Shown here piece after piece: positions 45,301 through 52,671 of a DNA stretch of 64,000 bases. This DNA is from an uncultured Saprospiraceae bacterium (GTDB taxonomy: Bacteria; Bacteroidota; Bacteroidia; Chitinophagales; Saprospiraceae), in contig CALLAE010000015.1 in NCBI GenBank assembly GCA_938002665.1, positions 16,985 through 80,984 of the forward strand, written 5' to 3'. Under the pieces are notes generated by a model, which made no database searches, had not been told where the DNA came from, and saw only the letters and a list, made by a program, of their open reading frames with translations. Made by a program: the position numbers and the translations under genes. The stretch's first letter is position 1. Every line of letters starts with the position of its first letter.

Positions 45301-45795
45301 ATGTATAAATTATTAACTAGTAAAGGCCAATTATTTGCTATTGCATTAGGCTTAATAAGCGTTGCTATTGCAATAGGGTCCATAGTATCTGGAGTGAAGT
45401 CTAACTATAGTATGTCTGACGATCTCGTAGACATAATGAAAGGTAACCCAGAAGCAACCTTTGATTTTATCAATCCTGCAATTACGATAGTACTTGTCTT
45501 GATGGTTGTAGCACTTGCCGCTGCAGTCATATTCGGACTGATAGGTTTGCTTTCTGATCCAAAGGGATCAATGAAGTTTTTGATAGGACTTGCCCTGATA
45601 GCGTTACTGTTTTTTGTTTTCTATTCTACTTCAAGTGGAGAAAGCACGGGTAGATTAGCAATGATTACACAAAAGTTTGATGTGAGCAATGGTGTCTCTA
45701 AGCTGATAAGTGGTGGTGTCAAGACGGCTGTGTGGAGTATTTTTATCGCCTTTTTTGTTGCGATAGCAATGGAAATAATTAACTTTTTCAAGTAA
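45301..45795 (+). CDS. Small polytopic membrane protein in the ExbB/ExbD operon
   Basis: 164 residues with four predicted membrane helices: about 8-28 (LFAIALGLISVAIAIGSIVS), 58-84, 90-108 (FLIGLALIALLFFVFY) and 138-160. It lies between exbB and the first exbD, with gaps of 18 and 15 bases, so it is co-transcribed with them. Small membrane proteins in this slot are common in Bacteroidota motor clusters, but I know no assigned function. A structural or regulatory subunit of the motor complex is an inference from position. Confidence 0.8.
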   Translation: MYKLLTSKGQLFAIALGLISVAIAIGSIVSGVKSNYSMSDDLVDIMKGNPEATFDFINPAITIVLVLMVVALAAAVIFGLIGLLSDPKGSMKFLIGLALIALLFFVFYSTSSGESTGRLAMITQKFDVSNGVSKLISGGVKTAVWSIFIAFFVAIAMEIINFFK

Positions 45796-45810
45796 CAAAA
45801 TCCTTATTTA

Positions 45811-46356
45811 ATGGCTAGAAAGACCAGAGAAGCACCAGCGGTTAATGCAGGTTCAATGGCAGACATTGCCTTTTTACTTCTGATTTTCTTCCTTGTTACT
45901 ACAACTATTGATGTAGATAAAGGGGTACTTGTTAAGTTACCACCTTGGTCAGAAGAAGAGCCAGATATTACAGAAATGAAGACGAGAAATGTCTATTCTG
46001 TTTTAGTAAATGCTCAAGATCAATTATTAGTAAGAGGGGAGCCTCAAAGTGTCAAGACCTTAAGAGCTAATGCAAAGGAATTTATCATGAATCCTAACAA
46101 AAGGGATGACATGGCAGAAAAACCTACAAAAGCCATAATCTCTATCAAAAATGATAGAGGGACAAGCTATAAGACCTACTTAGAAGTTTATAATGAGCTA
46201 AAAGCAGCTTATAATGAGTTAAGAGAGGAGATGGCGAATAGAAAACATGGCAAAAGTTTTGAATTTTTGAGTAAAGATCAAAGGAGAGCTATCAGAGCTG
46301 CAATTCCACTTGTAATTTCTGAGTCTGAGCCGACAAATTTTGGAGACGAAAACTAA
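45811..46356 (+). CDS. exbD: ExbD/TolR-family biopolymer transport protein (first copy)
   Basis: 181 residues. A short cytoplasmic N-terminus, one membrane span at about 18-36 (SMADIAFLLLIFFLVTTTID) with the family's conserved Asp inside ADIAF, and a periplasmic domain with the VLVNAQDQLLVRGEP strand. ExbD dimers sit in the ExbB pentamer and carry protons through that Asp. A long periplasmic helix (KTYLEVYNELKAAYNELREE) is a feature of Bacteroidota versions. It is followed 6 bases later by a second, diverged exbD. Confidence 0.93.
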   Translation: MARKTREAPAVNAGSMADIAFLLLIFFLVTTTIDVDKGVLVKLPPWSEEEPDITEMKTRNVYSVLVNAQDQLLVRGEPQSVKTLRANAKEFIMNPNKRDDMAEKPTKAIISIKNDRGTSYKTYLEVYNELKAAYNELREEMANRKHGKSFEFLSKDQRRAIRAAIPLVISESEPTNFGDEN

Positions 46357-46362
46357 TCTATA

Positions 46363-46830
46363 ATGGGAAAATTTCAAAAGAAGAGAGGAAAATCGACTCC
46401 TGAGGTTTCTACGGCATCACTGCCAGATATCATCTTCATGTTACTATTTTTCTTTATGATGGTAACAGTCATGAGAGACTCAGAGCTAAAGGTGACTAAT
46501 AATGTCCCTTATGCAACAGAGCTAACGAAACTAGAAAAGAAATCTTTGGTTAATTACCTACACATAGGAAAGCCACTAAAGAAGTATCAGGCGCAATATG
46601 GTACAAAACCACAGTTGCAATTAGGAGATAAATTTTCAACTATTGCTGATATTCCTCTTTTTCTAGAAAAGCATAAAAGTACCCTTCCTGAAAAGCAAAG
46701 ACCAGGAATAAATTCTTCGCTCAAAGTTGATGGAGAGGTCACAATGGGAATAGTAACCGATGTAAAACAAAAACTAAGAAAGTCAGGTCAGCTGAAGGTT
46801 AACTATTCAGCTAAGAAAAGACCAGATTGA
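46363..46830 (+). CDS. exbD: ExbD/TolR-family biopolymer transport protein (second copy)
   Basis: 155 residues with one span at about 20-40 (SLPDIIFMLLFFFMMVTVMR) that keeps the conserved Asp in LPDIIF. The periplasmic part is shorter than in the first copy (LQLGDKFSTIADIPLFLEKH) and diverged. The two ExbD copies may form a heterodimer, as proposed for other paired ExbD operons. It ends in TGA closely followed by an in-frame TAA (TGA TTC TAA), which shows that TGA serves as an ordinary stop in this genome. The terminator at 46852 closes the operon. Confidence 0.92.
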   Translation: MGKFQKKRGKSTPEVSTASLPDIIFMLLFFFMMVTVMRDSELKVTNNVPYATELTKLEKKSLVNYLHIGKPLKKYQAQYGTKPQLQLGDKFSTIADIPLFLEKHKSTLPEKQRPGINSSLKVDGEVTMGIVTDVKQKLRKSGQLKVNYSAKKRPD

Positions 46831-46851
46831 TTCTAAAGTCAACGAAAAAAA

Positions 46852-46893
46852 TGAAAGAGGTTATCTACCACAAGTAGATGGCCTCTTTTTTTT
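46852..46893 (+). terminator. Rho-independent terminator of the ExbB/ExbD operon
   Basis: AAAGAGG...ATCTAC / GTAGAT...CCTCTTT forms a long interrupted stem with loop CACAA, followed by eight T. It lies 22 bases past the last exbD stop and just before the end of the convergent DUF4293 gene. Confidence 0.9.
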
Positions 46894-46910
46894 GCCTGCA
46901 TTTTGATATA

Positions 46911-47345
46911 TCATCTCAATCTGTCCATTGATTTAACAAGTTTCTCGTCCTTTTTGGTAAATACACTACCCAGTAAAGCTAGTACAGCTGCTATAACCGG
47001 CATGGCCATACCTAAGCCAAGCTTAATGGAAAGATTGCTAGTAGTAGTTAAACTAGAGCTGTATACATAAAAAGCAAATCCTGTTAGAGCCAAGCCAATC
47101 AGCAAGCTTATATAGCCAACAGTACTTTGAAGTTTTCTATTCTTAAAAAGAAAGATAACTACCATACTCAATATTACTCCTAGCGCAGTAAGTAAGAGCA
47201 AACCCATATTGTCATTGAGATCTAGAGTCTTGTTTTGATAAATCTCTCCTGTCGCTTCAGAACTTGTCGCAAAAGGCAACTTAAAGAGCGAGGCGAAGGC
47301 AATAGCGGAAGCTAAGAAGAAAAGTGATTGTATCCTTTGTATCAT
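46911..47345 (-). CDS. DUF4293-type membrane protein
   Basis: 144 residues with four predicted membrane helices: about 4-22 (RIQSLFFLASAIAFASLF), 46-68 (LLLLTALGVILSMVVIFLF), 75-95 (GYISLLIGLALTGFAFYVYS) and 108-128. The MIQRIQSLFFL opening and the size match the DUF4293 family, which is nearly restricted to Bacteroidota and has no known function. A strong promoter match lies 19-46 bases upstream, giving a leader of about a dozen bases. It is convergent with the ExbD operon and divergent from the next giant gene. Confidence 0.85.
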   Translation of the reverse strand: MIQRIQSLFFLASAIAFASLFKLPFATSSEATGEIYQNKTLDLNDNMGLLLLTALGVILSMVVIFLFKNRKLQSTVGYISLLIGLALTGFAFYVYSSSLTTTSNLSIKLGLGMAMPVIAAVLALLGSVFTKKDEKLVKSMDRLR

Positions 47346-47363
47346 TAGTCAATATTTTTGGCT

Positions 47364-47391
47364 CAAAGGTAAGCTAGATTTTCTCTTACAA
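47364..47391 (-). promoter_or_regulatory. Promoter of the DUF4293 gene (-33 TTG, -7 TACCTTTG)
   Basis: The minus strand has TTG (47391-47389), 17 bases, then TACCTTTG (47371-47364). This is a textbook Bacteroidota pair and lies 18 bases before ATG 47345. Confidence 0.75.
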
Positions 47392-47547
47392 AAACAAGAA
47401 ATGTTTGTCTAATAAACTTCAAAAATGTATTGTTATCACTGATGTTATATGTGACAGATAGATGACATATTATAAAAATTGATTATTAGTAAAATAAAAA
47501 TTTAATAATTACCTCAGCGTCTCTGTAGACTAAGTAAATAAGAAAAT

Positions 47548-47555
47548 TACATTTG
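47548..47555 (+). promoter_or_regulatory. Candidate -7 element for the giant gene at 47671
   Basis: TACATTTG, identical to the element at 36061 before a paralogous gene. It predicts a leader of about 110 bases containing the hairpin at 47611. Confidence 0.45.
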
Positions 47556-47610
47556 TAGCACAAGATTCTTTCCCGCTTCTTGTATTCCCCCTCACAGTAC
47601 TCTGAACACT

Positions 47611-47635
47611 GTCTCTACTATTAGGTAGTAGAGAC
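47611..47635 (+). promoter_or_regulatory. Perfect leader hairpin
   Basis: GTCTCTACTA (47611-47620), loop TTAGG, TAGTAGAGAC (47626-47635): ten uninterrupted pairs, 35 bases before ATG 47671. No T run follows, so it is not a simple terminator. It may stabilise the mRNA or bind a regulator. Confidence 0.55.
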
Positions 47636-47670
47636 CTCATTACTCATTTTAATAACCAAAACTTTATCCC

Positions 47671-50600
47671 ATGGTGATTACCGATTTAATGGGTAAAGTC
47701 AACATATTGTCCAGGTGGATGATATGTTGCTCTTTACTTGTCCTAAATCTAGGAAACCAACTTAATGCTCAGACCTTAGTCTGTGATGGCCAAATCAATG
47801 TCTCTTTAGGGGAAGACTGCGACGAAGGTTCACAAATTACCCCAGCGATGATTTTGCAGGGAATGATCGGAGGAGACTGCGATTACGAAATTTTACTTTC
47901 TGGTCAGGGTTACAATTCTACTTCCAACGCGGGAGCTGGAATTTGTTACGCTGAAATATTCAATCCAGGAAATTATTCTGTCACTGTAACAAATGGTAAT
48001 AACAGTTGTTGGGGTAAAATTCTAGCTGAAGACAAACTAGGTCCTCAGATAGATTGTACTTGTAGTGACCCAGCTGCACCATGTACCTTACCAGCAATAT
48101 GTACTGGTATAGATACAGAAGCTGTTATTCCACCTACAGCAACTGATTGTGATGGTGTATCTCACCATTCATTCAGAGATGTTGTTACTGGTGGCGGTTG
48201 TGGAGAGAGTACTTATCTGACAAGGATTTGGACTTTTGTTGACAACATAGGTAATGTATCTACCTGTAGTCAATATTACGTGGCTACGCCATATGAATTT
48301 ACTTTTGATGGTTCTGGTAACAACACTGATTTGCCAGATGACAATCAAGGGATAGAATGCCCTGTAACAGAAGTAGATCTTCCATGTGGGGCAGGAACAG
48401 AACCAGGTGATGTCTATGACTTCTACTACGCTAAGTGGAGAGAAGATTTTCCACCTTCGGATCCCATCAGTGAAGAATACTTACTAAGCAATCATTACTA
48501 CGCTGTAAGACATGCTTATCCTTTCCTTGTTAATTATGATGGACTAGGTGAGTTATTAGGTGTTACAGGACTTAATGGCACAGCTTGTAATTTATTTGCT
48601 TCTTATGAGGATATTGATCTTGCTATATGCAATACTGATCCCGAATGTAGTGGTAATAATAAAGTCATTAGAGAATGGAAAATATTTGATTGGTGTAACT
48701 CAACAGCTGAGCCATATATCTGTACTCAGGTTATCAAGGCAGTAGATACTGAAGCGCCTACTATCGGCGTTGCTGACTTTACTTCTTCTGTTGATCCATG
48801 GGGATGTACTGCAACAGTCTACTTCCCTAAACCATCATTCATTAATGACAATTGTAGCCCTACTGCTGCATTGAACTATGTAGTTTCTACAGGCTCAGGT
48901 ACAACAGATATGTATGGTGTTGCAACTGGTTCAGGTACAGGTCTACAAGGAGTAGTAATGGGATATGATCCGAATTTAGGATACTATGCTACTAATGTTC
49001 CAGCTGGACATCACTTGTTCTACTATAATGCATGGGATTGTTGTACTAACATAGGTTCAGAAGAAGTATGGGTATCTGTAAAAGATGCCACTCCTCCTGT
49101 AGCTATAACTAAGCAAGATATAGTCGTTTCTTTAATTCCTAACCCGGGAAGTCCGGGCGAGCCAGGAGTTACTAAGGTCTTTGCTGAAAGCATAGATAAT
49201 GGTTCTTTCGATGGTTGTGGAAACGTGAAACTAGAGATAAGAAGAGAGTCTCAAGCATGTAACTTCCCATCTAGCATCACGTATAACAACGATTTCCATT
49301 CTAATGATGATACTTTAGATTTTGATGATGGAAAGTTTGTCCAGTTCTGTTGTAATGACTTAGAAGAATTTGGAATAGATGCAGATGGCGATGGTGCTAA
49401 TGATTATGCACAGATCAAAGTATGGCTCAGAGTATGGGATGACGGTGATGGTGATGGTTATATGGGTTCTGCTGGAGATAACTACAGTGAGGTTTGGTCA
49501 TGGGTTAGACTTGAAGATAAGTCAAGAGCTACTATCCTATGTCCTGGCGACATCGTTGTAGACTGTGAGGGTGATCCATATAATATGTCTGCTATGGGTA
49601 CTGCGACTGGATATAATTCTTGTGGTACTCAGCCTGTAGATTATATTGACATCAGCACTAACCTAAGTAACTGCAGCTCTGGAACGATAACTAGACAATG
49701 GTTTGTAGTAGGTAATGAATCTATTAACTGTGTACAGAACATTACTAAGGAAGGAGTTACCTCTACTGACCTAGATGTTACTTTCCCTAGAGATACCGTA
49801 ATCAACTGTGCAGAAAGTGTTACGGATAGACCTACATGGAATGCTGGTCCTTGTGAGCAGATAGCTGTAAATGTAGATAGAGATACATTCTACTTCCAAG
49901 ATGGAGCTTGTTACAAGATTCTAAATTACTGGACTGTAATTAACTGGTGTGATTATGTTCCTAATGATCCATTGTCTGATGGAATCTGGTCGCATGTTCA
50001 AGTAGTTAAAATTGTAGATAATACCGCTCCAGTAATAGCAGGATGTGGAGGAACTGACTTAGCAGTAGGTGATGACTGTCAGGGTCCAGTAATGTTAACA
50101 GCATCTGCATCTGATGATGGTATATGTGCATCTAACAGATTAAGATGGACTGCGCAAGTAGATTTGTATAGTGATAATAATGTAGAGTATAACTTCTCGA
50201 GTAATAATAATCCTAGTGATGATTTTTATATACCTACTTCCAGTTCTGGAGAGGAAGTAAAAATCACGTTGCCTGAAGGAGTTCCTGGAAGTACGACACA
50301 GCACAGAGTAATATGGAAAGTATCTGATGGATGCGGAAATATTACTTCATGTGAGTCTTATTTCACCGTTGAAGATGCCATCCCCCCTACACCTTACTGT
50401 GTTAATTTAAGTAGTGCTCTTACTGCTGAAGGAACTGTTGAACTTTGGGCTTGTGATTTTGATCTTGGTGCTTTTGATAATTGTACTGCACAAGATGATC
50501 TTAGATATACATTTACTGACATTGCACCATCTGATGATCCTGATTATAATGAGCTTGCTCTATGTTCAGCGATGACTTTTGACTGCGATGACATTGTAAA

Positions 50601-51936
50601 TCCAGCTGGTTCGATAGTTACACTTAATGTGTATGTATGGGATGCAAATGGAAATGCAGACTTTTGTACTGTGTTCTTGACCCTTGTAGATAATAATGGG
50701 GTATGTGGCCCTGTAGGAAGTAGAAACATCTCTGGTGATATTTCTACAGAAGAAGGAGAGATGGTAGAGGATGTAAGAGTAGAATTAATCAGTAATCAGC
50801 CTCTATATCCTGCTGTCCAAATGACTGATCAGGTAGGTAACTTTATGTTTACTTCTAATCTTAAAAACAAAGATTATCAAATATCTAACACCAAGAATGA
50901 TAATTATCTGAATGGAGTTAGTACGATAGATCTTGTTATGATTCAGCGACACATTTTAGGATTAGAAACTCTTACTAGTCCTTATAAATTAATAGCTGCA
51001 GATATCAATAATGATCAAGTTATAAATGGTAGTGATTTAATAGAACTTAGAAAACTAATTCTAGGTATCTACACAGAATTACCACAAAATGATAGTTGGA
51101 GATTTATTAATAGCTCACAGTCAATGGATCAACAATACCCTTGGCCACTGAGTGAGATAAGAATGATCTTAGATCTCGATAATGATATGATGCAAGAAGA
51201 CTTCGTAGGTGTCAAAATAGGTGACATCAATGGAAGTGCAATAGCCAATGCAGTATCTAGCACAGTATCTGCTAGATCAGGTCAAGAACTTAGTTTGAAT
51301 TATGATGACAAAAGTTATAATGAAGGGGAAATTGTAAACATGAAATTATCAGTAGATGATATAACTGAACTTTCAGGCTTGCAATTCACATTGAATACTT
51401 CTGGACTAGAAGTAGTAGATGTTATATCTGATGGAATGGAAATTTCTGAAGGCAACTTTGCTGTGCTTTCTGATAACGCAACAACATTCTCATGGAACAG
51501 CAGCAAGGCTGTAGCTAAATCTGAATTCTTTACTATTCAGTTTAAAGCTACAGAAGCTGGAACGCTTAGTGATAATGTTACTATCACATCAGATATTACT
51601 CCTGCAGAAGCATATGCAGGCAATGATCTTAGAATCATCCCCATCACATTAACCGGCCAAAATAATTCTGAACAAGAATTTGCTCTTTACCAAAATTCTC
51701 CAAATCCATTCAATGGAACATCGGAGGTAGCTTTTAACTTACCGACTTCATCTATGGTTACGTTTACTGTGTCTGATGTAAATGGTAAAATTATATGGAA
51801 GCATTTTGGAAAATATGAGAGTGGGTTGAATAATGTGACGATTGATTCCGAGGTATTAAATGTTTCAGGTGTTCTATATTATAAGTTAGACACTGATCAA
51901 TATTCTGCTACGAAAAAGATGATCGTACTGAAGTAA
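47671..51936 (+). CDS. Giant HYR surface protein with dockerin-like, cohesin-like and type A sorting domains
   Basis: 1421 residues. Signal peptide core WMICCSLLVLNLGNQLNAQ. Residues about 35-130 are the cysteine module (CDGQINVSLGEDCDEGSQIT ... CWGKILAEDK). The middle is a close relative of the interrupted 28602-35927 protein, with matching blocks: VRHAYPFLVNYDG against TKAYPYIITKDGG, IREWKIFDWCN against IRTWTVLDWCS, and a DADGDGANDYAQIKVWLRVW calcium-type stretch. A regulatory-like fold (SGDISTEEGEMVEDVRVEL), a dockerin-like module about 1076-1190 (YLNGVSTIDLVMIQRHILG; AADINNDQVINGSDLIELRK), a cohesin-like domain 1207-1328 and a sorting domain (SPNPFNGTSEVAFNLP ... ATKKMIVLK) complete it. 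It is surface exported. A terminator follows. Confidence 0.88.
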   Translation: MVITDLMGKVNILSRWMICCSLLVLNLGNQLNAQTLVCDGQINVSLGEDCDEGSQITPAMILQGMIGGDCDYEILLSGQGYNSTSNAGAGICYAEIFNPGNYSVTVTNGNNSCWGKILAEDKLGPQIDCTCSDPAAPCTLPAICTGIDTEAVIPPTATDCDGVSHHSFRDVVTGGGCGESTYLTRIWTFVDNIGNVSTCSQYYVATPYEFTFDGSGNNTDLPDDNQGIECPVTEVDLPCGAGTEPGDVYDFYYAKWREDFPPSDPISEEYLLSNHYYAVRHAYPFLVNYDGLGELLGVTGLNGTACNLFASYEDIDLAICNTDPECSGNNKVIREWKIFDWCNSTAEPYICTQVIKAVDTEAPTIGVADFTSSVDPWGCTATVYFPKPSFINDNCSPTAALNYVVSTGSGTTDMYGVATGSGTGLQGVVMGYDPNLGYYATNVPAGHHLFYYNAWDCCTNIGSEEVWVSVKDATPPVAITKQDIVVSLIPNPGSPGEPGVTKVFAESIDNGSFDGCGNVKLEIRRESQACNFPSSITYNNDFHSNDDTLDFDDGKFVQFCCNDLEEFGIDADGDGANDYAQIKVWLRVWDDGDGDGYMGSAGDNYSEVWSWVRLEDKSRATILCPGDIVVDCEGDPYNMSAMGTATGYNSCGTQPVDYIDISTNLSNCSSGTITRQWFVVGNESINCVQNITKEGVTSTDLDVTFPRDTVINCAESVTDRPTWNAGPCEQIAVNVDRDTFYFQDGACYKILNYWTVINWCDYVPNDPLSDGIWSHVQVVKIVDNTAPVIAGCGGTDLAVGDDCQGPVMLTASASDDGICASNRLRWTAQVDLYSDNNVEYNFSSNNNPSDDFYIPTSSSGEEVKITLPEGVPGSTTQHRVIWKVSDGCGNITSCESYFTVEDAIPPTPYCVNLSSALTAEGTVELWACDFDLGAFDNCTAQDDLRYTFTDIAPSDDPDYNELALCSAMTFDCDDIVNPAGSIVTLNVYVWDANGNADFCTVFLTLVDNNGVCGPVGSRNISGDISTEEGEMVEDVRVELISNQPLYPAVQMTDQVGNFMFTSNLKNKDYQISNTKNDNYLNGVSTIDLVMIQRHILGLETLTSPYKLIAADINNDQVINGSDLIELRKLILGIYTELPQNDSWRFINSSQSMDQQYPWPLSEIRMILDLDNDMMQEDFVGVKIGDINGSAIANAVSSTVSARSGQELSLNYDDKSYNEGEIVNMKLSVDDITELSGLQFTLNTSGLEVVDVISDGMEISEGNFAVLSDNATTFSWNSSKAVAKSEFFTIQFKATEAGTLSDNVTITSDITPAEAYAGNDLRIIPITLTGQNNSEQEFALYQNSPNPFNGTSEVAFNLPTSSMVTFTVSDVNGKIIWKHFGKYESGLNNVTIDSEVLNVSGVLYYKLDTDQYSATKKMIVLK

Positions 51937-51961
51937 GATTTTAGAAAACATTAATAAATAG

Positions 51962-51992
51962 TAAGGGCTGTGCAGATTGCATGGCCCTTTTT
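51962..51992 (+). terminator. Rho-independent terminator after the 47671 giant gene
   Basis: AAGGGC pairs with GCCCTT around an inner TGCA/TGCA stem, followed by seven T, 25 bases after the stop. Confidence 0.75.
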
Positions 51993-52009
51993 TTATGCAC
52001 TAATTCCAC

Positions 52010-52040
52010 TTGCAATTCTTAGCTATAGTAGACACCTTTG
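52010..52040 (+). promoter_or_regulatory. Candidate promoter of the thioredoxin-like gene
   Basis: TTG (52010-52012), 20 bases, then CACCTTTG (52033-52040), one change from TAnnTTTG. It lies 34 bases before ATG 52074, consistent with that start over TTG 52059. Confidence 0.45.
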
Positions 52041-52073
52041 CAATTCATATAAGTTTACTTGCAATACATATTA

Positions 52074-52535
52074 ATGGAACAAATTAGGGTGGTATTTTTC
52101 ATGGTTCTCTTTCTTACTTCATGTAAGTCATCTAAGGATGCAGTGAAGATCGAGGAGTCAAAATATGCTTTTGATTTTATCAAGGCAGAAACACTGACTG
52201 ATGCTATCGATTCAGCAAAAAGAGATAGCAAATTAGTCTTTTTGGATGTCTACACTGAGTGGTGTCTGCCTTGTAAAATGATGGACGAAGACATTTACAC
52301 TAATGAGAATCTTGGTGAATATTACAATCAGCATTTTGTAAGTGTAAAAGTTGACGCTGAAAAGGCATCTGGTCCTATGATTGCAGAACTATATAAAGTA
52401 AACGGGTTTCCTACTTTGCTCTTTTTAGACTTGCGTGGTAGAATACTTACACAGGCACAAGGATCAGTTAGTTTCGATGCTATGTATGCCCTTGCAGATG
52501 AAGCACTAGCCAACAGTAAATCTGAAAGTGAATAA
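52074..52535 (+). CDS. Thioredoxin-fold lipoprotein
   Basis: 153 residues from ATG 52074 (TTG 52059 adds five residues and is less likely). The N-terminus MEQIRVVFFMVLFLTSCKSS has a lipobox LTSC. The thioredoxin fold carries the redox pair WCLPCKMM (TEWCLPCK) near residue 66 and the cis-Pro segment NGFPTLLFLD. It probably handles periplasmic thiols, which would suit a window rich in cysteine-containing exported proteins, though that link is inferred. It is convergent with the M16 peptidase gene; a shared bidirectional terminator separates them. Confidence 0.88.
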   Translation: MEQIRVVFFMVLFLTSCKSSKDAVKIEESKYAFDFIKAETLTDAIDSAKRDSKLVFLDVYTEWCLPCKMMDEDIYTNENLGEYYNQHFVSVKVDAEKASGPMIAELYKVNGFPTLLFLDLRGRILTQAQGSVSFDAMYALADEALANSKSESE

Positions 52536-52612
52536 AAATGAGGAAGTCTCATAACTGAAACAAAGCCTTGAGATTCCTCGATTTCATAAAACCTTCCGCT
52601 AGGGAGGTGCAG

Positions 52613-52660
52613 ATAAAAAAAAGAGGCTGAACTCATATGAGACAGCCTCTGTTTTTCTTA
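52613..52660. terminator. Bidirectional terminator between the thioredoxin-like and M16 peptidase genes
   Basis: AGAGGCTG...CTCATATGAG...CAGCCTCT (52622-52650), with a perfect outer stem of eight pairs. A T run follows on the plus strand (GTTTTTCTT) and a longer one on the minus strand. Confidence 0.85.
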
Positions 52661-52671
52661 AGCCCTAACAC

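Larger units (their letters stand above)
47346..47670. other. Intergenic region with divergent promoters and a leader hairpin
   Basis: 325 bases. It holds the minus-strand DUF4293 promoter (47364-47391), a plus-strand -7 element TACATTTG (47548) and a perfect 10-bp hairpin (47611-47635) in the leader of the following giant gene. No small gene was recognised. Confidence 0.6.

Noticed and set aside
15622..51936. A classical cellulosome (scaffold plus dockerin-bearing cellulases)
   Set aside because: No glycoside hydrolase, polysaccharide lyase or esterase is present. The dockerin-like modules are on HYR-type structural proteins. Only a cohesin-dockerin style assembly is proposed.
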